64,000 bases of DNA from Caproicibacter sp046707225. Its GTDB lineage: Bacteria; Bacillota; Clostridia; Oscillospirales; Acutalibacteraceae. The DNA lies in assembly GCF_046707225.1 (NCBI RefSeq), contig NZ_JBJKOP010000029.1:169257-233256 (forward strand), read 5' to 3'. Below the pieces are notes generated by a model that did no database searches, had not been told where the DNA came from, and saw nothing but the letters and a program-made list of their open reading frames with translations. The first letter of the stretch is position 1; each line of letters starts with the position of its first letter. The position numbers were made by a program, and so were the translations under genes. Positions 58,457 through 64,000 of this stretch are shown in pieces.

Positions 58457-59203
58457 CTACCGTTCCATCAATGGGATAATTCCTCCGACGTCCAAAAGAG
58501 GTCCGTCATAGAGTGAAATGATTTCGATTTTTCTACAGTCAAGAAATTTTTTGATTTTTAGGTAATCCGGATGATGAGTTGGATTGCCGGCAAATGCTAT
58601 TTTTCTTTTCCCGATCAGACAGCAGGCTCCACCCAAAAATCCATAAGGAAATCCCGTAAGTTTAATGAATCCAGGCTGAATTTTCAGAACGTCCATACCT
58701 GCCTTCAATGCTGCCGCCTGAATTCCGCAATCCGCTGTAATAATGGATTTTTCGTCCGCTATTGCAACCGAGCATTTTGTGTATCCTTGTCTGACATCAA
58801 CAAATTTTATATTTTCTTCTTCTGAAAAATGCAAAAGAGTCGGATCGATAATCTTTTTATTTGCAATTAGAAATTTTCCGACGCGAGCCGCATTTAAAGC
58901 ACAGTCCTTCGGATAAGGACTTTTGATCATGAAAGTTGATTCCGTAATGCGAAATTTGTAACTTTCTAATGCCAATTTTAGGGATTCTTCCCCTTTTGCC
59001 GCAATGATTCTGTTGCCTCCCAAAGGATGACATAACAGGTCTGCGTGGCTTTGCACCGGGGACTCAAGAAACTTTGCCGGTTGCACGGGAATTACTTTGA
59101 CACCAAGACCGGTTAGCCCCAACAGGATACCGGGATATGTATCGGAGACGGCTGCCAAAGCGACGTCCGACTCCGGAAGATTCGGGGTTTTCAGAAAACG
59201 CAT
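58457..59203 (-). CDS. DUF6873-like GME-fold protein
   Basis: A 248-residue soluble protein. It shows AAVSDTYPGILLGLTGLGVK, CHPLGGNRI, KDCALNAARVG, VDVRQGYTKCSVAIAD, ADCGIQAAALKAGMDVL and FLGGACCLIG, a repeated pattern like the amidinotransferase-like (GME) five-blade fold; I believe it corresponds to DUF6873, from memory. Function unknown. ATG 59203 is chosen with AGGAG upstream and gives 248 residues; it lies 2 bases after the permease gene, so the two are probably co-transcribed. Confidence 0.65.
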   Translation of the reverse strand: MRFLKTPNLPESDVALAAVSDTYPGILLGLTGLGVKVIPVQPAKFLESPVQSHADLLCHPLGGNRIIAAKGEESLKLALESYKFRITESTFMIKSPYPKDCALNAARVGKFLIANKKIIDPTLLHFSEEENIKFVDVRQGYTKCSVAIADEKSIITADCGIQAAALKAGMDVLKIQPGFIKLTGFPYGFLGGACCLIGKRKIAFAGNPTHHPDYLKIKKFLDCRKIEIISLYDGPLLDVGGIIPLMER

Positions 59204-59205
59204 GA

Positions 59206-60390
59206 TTACTCCTGCCTCAATGCGTCTACCGGTTTTAAACATGCTGCCTTATAAGCCGGATAAACGCCGAAAATAATGCCGGTAAGAACAGAAAAGCCTG
59301 TTGCCAGTAAAATAATGTCCGTTCGGATGCTAAGCATTACATGCAGGTAGGATGCTCCGGCGAATGAGACCAAATACCCTACCCCTATTCCAAGAACGCA
59401 TCCGATTACGGAAATCAGCGCGGCTTCAAACAAGAATTCCAGCATAATAGCTCCACGGGTAGCGCCCAGAGCTTTTTTAATGCCGATTTCCCTGGTCCTT
59501 TCGTTTACCGACACAAGCATTACCGTCATAATGCTCAGGCTTGCCACCAGTAATGATATGGACCCCACCGCAGATAGAATTAATGTTACAAGATCGAGAA
59601 TCTGTATTAACCCGTCTTTTTGCTTTGCAAGGTTGTTGGAAACGAACGCGTCTTCAGTACCGTTGCTCGCGTCTAAATTACTGACAATCATCTTTCCCAC
59701 AGTTTCAGCGCTATCCCCCGCTTTGATTTTAACTGCGATTTCGTCGAAATCGCTGCGGCCGGTTGAAGCCTGGACGGTTGTATAAGGGACATATACAAAT
59801 GTGGGAATATAATCGCCGATCAGATTCTGCAAAAGGCCGGTTCCGGTCTTGATCACACCAACGACGGTAAATGGCTGCTCAATCCCGCCGCATTGAAAAG
59901 AAATACTTTTACCAATGATATTGCTTCTTTGGTAAGCGCTTTTGGAAAACTCTTCATCGACCAGGCAAACATTTGCACAGGTATTGACATCTCTCTTATT
60001 GAACAGACGGCCATAAAGAACCTTTACGGAAATGATATCGCTTGCCTTGGTGTCAATGCCCCAAAGCAATGCGGTTGTGGCGCCTTTCCGAAGGGAAATA
60101 CTCGTGTTTTCCACAAGAATCGGAGATGCCTGCTGAACCTGGCTGATTTTTCGAATCGAATTTAACTCTCCGGAGGTAAGCGAGACATTTGTTCCCTTTT
60201 TTGTGGTAATCGACAGGCCGCTGAGTCCGAGACTATCTAGCTCTGAGTTTAAGGAATTTGTTCCGCACTGACTGATGCTTGCAACGATGATTACGGAAGA
60301 AACTCCGATCACGATGCCCAATATGGTTAAAAAGGTTCTGGCGCTTTTTCGTCCCAGATTCCGGAAAGCGGATTTCAGGTAATCAATCAC
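59206..60390 (-). CDS. FtsX/MacB-type ABC transporter permease
   Basis: A 394-residue permease. YLKSAFRNLGRKSARTFLTI and GIVIGVSSVIIV at the start (first membrane segment), a large extracytoplasmic MacB-type domain (about 45-265), then three membrane segments with MTVMLVSVNERTREIGIKKA, LGATRGAIMLEFLFEAALIS and PVDALRQE at the end, all MacB/FtsX signatures. GTG 60390 has AAGGCGGTG upstream. The ATP-binding subunit that should power it is not in this locus. Confidence 0.92.
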   Translation of the reverse strand: MIDYLKSAFRNLGRKSARTFLTILGIVIGVSSVIIVASISQCGTNSLNSELDSLGLSGLSITTKKGTNVSLTSGELNSIRKISQVQQASPILVENTSISLRKGATTALLWGIDTKASDIISVKVLYGRLFNKRDVNTCANVCLVDEEFSKSAYQRSNIIGKSISFQCGGIEQPFTVVGVIKTGTGLLQNLIGDYIPTFVYVPYTTVQASTGRSDFDEIAVKIKAGDSAETVGKMIVSNLDASNGTEDAFVSNNLAKQKDGLIQILDLVTLILSAVGSISLLVASLSIMTVMLVSVNERTREIGIKKALGATRGAIMLEFLFEAALISVIGCVLGIGVGYLVSFAGASYLHVMLSIRTDIILLATGFSVLTGIIFGVYPAYKAACLKPVDALRQE

Positions 60391-61343
60391 GGCGCATTCA
60401 CCGCCTTGCTTATGACGGGTACGACATGTTCGCCTTCCGTAATATTTTCCGCATCCGTTACAACGCAATCCCCTTTGGAAACGCCGGATATGATTTCGAA
60501 GCCGCTGTCAAATTCCCGTCCGGTTTTCACGGGAGTTTTTACCGTTTTGCCGCCGGAAACACACAGCACATATTCGTTTCCGTTATCATCAGCCTGAACG
60601 GCGCTGTATGGCGCGACCAGAACGGAGGAGTCATTGGAAGTTATAATTTTTGCCTTTGCGGTAAATCCGGGCTTAATGTCTTCTTTCGGATTGTCTACGC
60701 TGACCAGAACCTCAACAACGGTGTTCTGCCCGGAGGCAGTCTGAATTTGCTTGGCTTCACTCGATATTTCCTTTACTGTTCCGGAATAGCAGGAATTTTT
60801 AAACCCAACGCCGCTTATTTCCGCTTTTTGACCCGCTTTAATGTCGGCGATCTGTGACTCGTTCACACTCAAACGAACCTGCAATGCAGCGGAGTCTTGA
60901 ATCGTAACCGCAGGCTTTCTGGCGTCAATATAATAGCCGGTATCCGGTACGGAGACGGAAGCCACCGTACCGCTGACGGGAGCTAATAATGTCTGCGTTT
61001 TTTGTTGAGTCACCTGTTCGGCAGCGCCGTAGGGAGAATACGTTTCGTACGCTGAATCAGCATCTGCTGAGGTTGTCGTTACCACCATCAAGGCCTGTCC
61101 TTTTTTAACCTGTTGGCCTGTTTTTACAAAGATTTTTTTTGATATGGAATTGGTCGGCGCATATACGTTTCCGTCGGCGATTTCTTCCACTTTTCCTGTA
61201 CAGGTAATGGACTCGACTTGTGATTCCGGTTCCAGTCTGATTACGCCAATCTTTAAAATGGAATTTTTTATAACATTGCCGGCTATAAAAATAGCAGCCG
61301 CAGCAATGAGCGTAAAGGTAAAAAGCATTACAAAACGTTTCAT
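60387..61343 (-). CDS. HlyD/MacA-type membrane fusion (adaptor) protein
   Basis: A 318-residue adaptor. N-terminal anchor (MKRFVMLFTFTLIAAAAIFI), lipoyl-like half motifs GNVYAPTNSISKKIFVKTGQ and LAPVSGTVASVSVPDTGYY, a short hairpin between them, and a beta-barrel domain (RLSVNESQIADIKAGQKAEI). ATG 61343 is chosen because GGGGGA lies 8 bases before it; ATG 61349 is very close to that site. It works with the adjacent MacB-like permease, with which it overlaps by 4 bases. Confidence 0.9.
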   Translation of the reverse strand: MKRFVMLFTFTLIAAAAIFIAGNVIKNSILKIGVIRLEPESQVESITCTGKVEEIADGNVYAPTNSISKKIFVKTGQQVKKGQALMVVTTTSADADSAYETYSPYGAAEQVTQQKTQTLLAPVSGTVASVSVPDTGYYIDARKPAVTIQDSAALQVRLSVNESQIADIKAGQKAEISGVGFKNSCYSGTVKEISSEAKQIQTASGQNTVVEVLVSVDNPKEDIKPGFTAKAKIITSNDSSVLVAPYSAVQADDNGNEYVLCVSGGKTVKTPVKTGREFDSGFEIISGVSKGDCVVTDAENITEGEHVVPVISKAVNAP

Positions 61344-61462
61344 TTTCATTCCCCCATCTCAGGTTATTTTGTGAGGAGAGATGAAAATTATAACGTCTTC
61401 CAGAAAAGTTGCCTTGAATAAATTTTTTTAAACTCAACACAATACTATTGAGGTGATTTTTC

Positions 61463-61645
61463 ATGAGCATCATTCAATGTGATGTAGACTGCATCTATCA
61501 GCGTGACGGTTACTGTACCCTGGAAACGCCCTCAGCCATCACAAACTACACCGGCGACGGGTGCGTGCATTGTATCAAAGTGACTCCCCGCTCCCCGGAC
61601 GATATTATTCAATCGCGGCCTCAAACGCCTCCCTCACATTTTTGA
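61463..61645 (+). CDS. Small cysteine-rich (DUF1540-like) protein
   Basis: A 60-residue protein with five cysteines (C6, C10, C18, C34, C37) in IQCDVDCIYQRDGYCTLE and GDGCVHCIKVTPRS, a layout similar to DUF1540 metal-binding proteins. A perfect GAGGTGA site lies 7 bases upstream of ATG. Its last 41 bases overlap the end of radA in the opposite direction. Similar short proteins are sometimes labelled hydroxymyristoyl-ACP dehydratase in databases, which the sequence does not support. Confidence 0.78.
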   Translation: MSIIQCDVDCIYQRDGYCTLETPSAITNYTGDGCVHCIKVTPRSPDDIIQSRPQTPPSHF

Positions 61646-62987
61646 CGCCGATCAGCCGGATTCCGCTCCATTTGTTACGGATTCTATTTAGGCTGTGATA
61701 TGGAAGAATGCAGGATTCAAATCCCAGGCGTTTTGCTTCACTGATGCGGGCGTCGCTATGCGTAACGGAACGCAATTCGCCCGCAAGTCCAATTTCGCCG
61801 AATACGATCGCGGAATCGTTGAGCGGCTTATTTTTTAAACTTGAAGTAAGCGCAAGCGCTACCGCAAGATCACAGGCCGGTTCCTCCAATCTCAATCCAC
61901 CCACGACGTTTACATAAGCGTCAAGATTCGAAAAATAGTATCCGGCCCGTTTTTCAAGGACTGCGAGCAGAAGAGACATTCGGTTATAGTCAAAGCCGGT
62001 AGCCATACGGCGGGGGGTTCCATAACCGGAAGTTGTTGCCAGACCCTGGATTTCAGCTAAGATCGGCCGCGACCCTTCCATCACGCAGGTGACACAGGTG
62101 CCGGAAACATGGCTTGGCCGGCCTGACAGCATTGCTTTTGACGGGTTGTCCACCGGGTGGAGCCCGTCTTCCTCCATCTCAAAGACACCGATTTCATTTG
62201 TGGAGCCGTAACGGTTTTTAATCGCTCGAAGCATTCTGTACGACATTTGCCGATCACCCTCAAAGTAAAGAACCGCGTCAACAATATGCTCCAGAACCTT
62301 AGGCCCCGCAATGGCTCCATCTTTGTTGACGTGGCCGACAATGATAACCGGAATTTCCAGTGTCTTAGCTGCACGCATAATTGCGTTCGTACATTCTCTT
62401 ACCTGTGTTACGCTTCCCGGGGAAGAATTTAAATCCGTAAAATTCATTGTTTGAATCGAATCGATCATGACAAGATCCGGTTTTTGTTCACGAATTTGTT
62501 CTATAATCGCCTGAATATCCGTTTCGGTCAAGATGTAAAGGTTTTCACAGGTAACCCCCAGCCGTTCCGCGCGGAGCTTGATCTGTCGTCCTGATTCTTC
62601 TCCCGAGACATATAGGATTTTCAGGGATTGCCCCAAGTACTGACAAATTTGAAGAAGGATGGTTGATTTTCCGATACCCGGTTCCCCGCCGACCAGAATC
62701 AGCGAACCCTTTACGATTCCACCCCCCAGCACACGGTCCAGTTCACTCATTCCCGTATGGTACCTTTCCTCTTCGGACGCGGAAAGCGCGCCAAGAGCGA
62801 CTGCCTGAGGAAGGGACCTCCTTAATCCGCTCTGACCGACCGCTTTTTTGGAAACGGGTTGCACTATCTCTTCGGTCATTGTATTCCATAGTCCGCAGCC
62901 GGGACATTTCCCGTACCATTTGGGAGATTCCAAACCGCATTCCGAGCAAACATAAACACTCTTGATTTTTCCGCCCATCTTCCCCAT
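61605..62987 (-). CDS. radA: DNA repair protein RadA
   Basis: A 460-residue RecA-like ATPase that aids branch migration in recombination. N-terminal C4 zinc finger (YVCSECGLESPKWYGKCPGC), Walker A GGEPGIGKSTI, the RadA-specific KNRYGSTNEIGVFEM (KNRFG motif with Tyr), and a C-terminal Lon-protease-like domain (VVGGLRLEEPACDLAVALAL). ATG 62987 and ATG 62978 are both possible; the latter is nearer to GGGGAAG. Upstream lies cwlD in the same direction. Confidence 0.96.
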   Translation of the reverse strand: MGKMGGKIKSVYVCSECGLESPKWYGKCPGCGLWNTMTEEIVQPVSKKAVGQSGLRRSLPQAVALGALSASEEERYHTGMSELDRVLGGGIVKGSLILVGGEPGIGKSTILLQICQYLGQSLKILYVSGEESGRQIKLRAERLGVTCENLYILTETDIQAIIEQIREQKPDLVMIDSIQTMNFTDLNSSPGSVTQVRECTNAIMRAAKTLEIPVIIVGHVNKDGAIAGPKVLEHIVDAVLYFEGDRQMSYRMLRAIKNRYGSTNEIGVFEMEEDGLHPVDNPSKAMLSGRPSHVSGTCVTCVMEGSRPILAEIQGLATTSGYGTPRRMATGFDYNRMSLLLAVLEKRAGYYFSNLDAYVNVVGGLRLEEPACDLAVALALTSSLKNKPLNDSAIVFGEIGLAGELRSVTHSDARISEAKRLGFESCILPYHSLNRIRNKWSGIRLIGVKNVREAFEAAIE

Positions 62988-63038
62988 CCTGTCGTTTTAA
63001 TAGTATTGTATTCATTATATTCGACTGTTTCCGATAAT

Positions 63039-63785
63039 TCAAGAAGGTTGCCGAATCCCGGAGCAATAGTCTAAAAAGCCGCTGTAAATTGCAAAAGCTA
63101 TTTTTTTCTGGTAGACAGGATCCTTCAGCTTGGTTTCTTCCTCTGCGTTGGATAGAAAACCGCACTCGACCAGAACAGAGGGAACTTTCGCCTCCCATAA
63201 CAGATAAATAGAACTTGTTGCCGGTTTTGTTTCTCTTTTGTTGTCTATCTGCAATAATTTCATGACTTTGGCACGAAGATCTTCCGCAAGAGGCTTACTT
63301 TCCGCGTTGTTCTTGGAATAGAAGATCTGGGTGCCGTTATATTGGCTTTGAGTAAAATAGTTTTGGTGAATGCTGATAAAAATACAGTTTCCCTGCTTTT
63401 GCAGAATTTTTAACCTTTCATGCATGTCGCTTACTTTTCTCTCACGGATGGTTCCGAGAGTATTGTCGCCGATTGAGGTATCGCTTGTTCGAGTCATAAC
63501 AACATGATAACCTGAAACGGTTAGAAGCTGCTCCAGATCCTTAGAAATTGACAGGTTGATTTCCTTTTCAGGGATGCCGGATCTGCCGGAGGCTCCCCCG
63601 TCTTCCCCGCCGTGGCCTGCGTCAATCACCACGGTTTTCGGCGCCTGGCTGCTCTCAAGCGTAGATGCGATTTGGTCGATTCGGCGATAGGAGAGAAACG
63701 ATAGCATTAAAAATGCAATGCAGCAAATAATTAGTACAAACACAGGGATGGAATTACTCCAGAAATTATTCTTTGAATTGCTCAA
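63039..63785 (-). CDS. cwlD: CwlD-like N-acetylmuramoyl-L-alanine amidase
   Basis: A 248-residue zinc amidase of the Amidase_3 family. N-terminal membrane anchor (about 12-32), then VVIDAGHGGEDGGASG, EKEINLSISKDLEQLL, VMTRTSDTSI, FISIHQNYF and VECGFLSNAEEE, all ligands and the catalytic Glu present. With no separate wall-binding domain and this length, it fits CwlD, which makes muramic-delta-lactam in the spore cortex. TTG 63785 has GGGGTGA 5 bases upstream; GTG 63794 overlaps that site. Confidence 0.87.
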   Translation of the reverse strand: MSNSKNNFWSNSIPVFVLIICCIAFLMLSFLSYRRIDQIASTLESSQAPKTVVIDAGHGGEDGGASGRSGIPEKEINLSISKDLEQLLTVSGYHVVMTRTSDTSIGDNTLGTIRERKVSDMHERLKILQKQGNCIFISIHQNYFTQSQYNGTQIFYSKNNAESKPLAEDLRAKVMKLLQIDNKRETKPATSSIYLLWEAKVPSVLVECGFLSNAEEETKLKDPVYQKKIAFAIYSGFLDYCSGIRQPS

Positions 63786-63805
63786 ATTGATCACCCCGTG
63801 CCATA

Positions 63806-63835
63806 TTTATATGCGTAGCTTGATTTGTGTTATGC
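63806..63835 (-). promoter_or_regulatory. Candidate sigma-E promoter of cwlD
   Basis: On the minus strand GCATAAC (63835-63829) resembles the sigma-E -35 and CATATAAA (63813-63806) the -10 (CATACAnT), spacer 15. Two and one mismatches; suggestive only. Confidence 0.4.
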
Positions 63836-63900
63836 TTTCTTGTTTTCCGTCCAAATTTACGTTTGCTGCAATCTGGAGCGGTATCATAGAAGTGCAGAGG

Positions 63901-64000
63901 TCAAACACCCAAAATGTGATAGAATTAAGGAAAGAATGATGGGGTGTTTGAAATGCGCAAATATGATAAGGAATTTAAAGAAGAAGCAGTCAAACTGTCG
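63901..64000 (+). mobile_element. Left end of an IS3-type insertion sequence (truncated by window)
   Basis: A transposase start (63953) is preceded by a perfect 10-bp inverted repeat, TCAAACACCC (63901-63910) and GGGTGTTTGA (63942-63951). The exact outer end of the element cannot be fixed without its other half. Confidence 0.55.
63953..64000 (+). CDS. IS3-family OrfA transposase, N-terminus only
   Basis: Sixteen codons, reading MRKYDKEFKEEAVKLS, are typical of the helix-turn-helix OrfA of IS3-group elements and continue beyond the window. No strong Shine-Dalgarno is seen directly before the ATG (GGGGTG lies in the hairpin arm). Confidence 0.75.
   Translation, partial: MRKYDKEFKEEAVKLS

Noticed and set aside
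61414..61447. A sigma-G or sigma-A promoter just before the small Cys-rich gene
   Set aside because: The -10-like AATACTA is spaced 20 from GAATA and would place the start inside the ribosome binding site.

Overview
The window looks like a chromosomal segment of an endospore-forming Clostridia species (Bacillota), most plausibly of the Oscillospiraceae/Ruminococcaceae group. This is inferred from the complete spoIIIAA-AH operon, yunB, spoIIM and a cwlD-like amidase, the IspH-S1 fusion gene, the SCIFF peptide with its maturase, many AGGAGG-type ribosome binding sites, frequent TTG/GTG starts, and FMN, SAM-I and lysine riboswitches. Genes are densely packed and mostly on the + strand. No rRNA, tRNA or CRISPR array was seen.

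Layout. 1-4.7 kb: the 5' part of a divergent Ppx/GppA-like gene (minus strand), a CapA-like protein, ribU behind two tandem FMN riboswitches, and metK behind a SAM-I riboswitch. 4.7-9.1 kb: a small membrane protein, recD2, comFC and an mreB/mbl homologue. 9.2-11.7 kb: a compact unit of uncharacterised genes (a DUF5685-like protein with two DDxxD motifs, a J-domain/TPR protein with a cysteine-rich tail, and a membrane protein), which is the best candidate here for an undescribed system. 11.9-21 kb: an RpiR regulator, an HI0933-type flavoprotein, cmk, plsC, ispH-S1, yunB, ligA and a sugar epimerase. 21.1-29.8 kb: spoIIIAA-AH, nusB, a TsaD-like paralogue, xseA, xseB and ispA. 29.8-31.5 kb: an AT-rich insert with two convergent orphan genes, one of them secreted. 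31.7-36.7 kb: rplU-prp-rpmA, obgE, mrnC, a YitT protein, a small minus-strand gene with a sigma-G-like promoter, and a pseudouridine synthase. 36.8-45.4 kb: a polar amino acid ABC transporter, a phospholipase C-like protein, luxS, a LysM/G5/M23 wall hydrolase, murA, a WalJ-like hydrolase and rlmH. 45.4-49 kb (minus): a lysine-riboswitch operon asd-dapA-dapB-ACT protein. 49.1-57.3 kb: queA-tgt-yajC, a small membrane protein, the SCIFF peptide gene and its radical SAM maturase, proC, spoIIM, xerD and a DUF624 protein. 57.3-63.8 kb (minus): xerC-like recombinase, a DUF6873-like protein, a FtsX/MacB permease with its adaptor, radA and cwlD. The last 100 bases hold the start of an IS3-type element.

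Functional themes. Riboswitches tie riboflavin uptake, SAM synthesis and lysine/diaminopimelate synthesis to their end products. Several gene groups serve the spore (SpoIIIA channel, SpoIIM, YunB, CwlD, the small sigma-G gene) or the envelope (MurA, M23 hydrolase, MreB, PlsC). Ribosome and RNA maintenance is also well represented (L21/L27/Prp, Obg, Mini-III, RlmH, QueA/Tgt, NusB). Many starts were set by Shine-Dalgarno position rather than by the longest frame. All family assignments come from reading motifs, with no database search.
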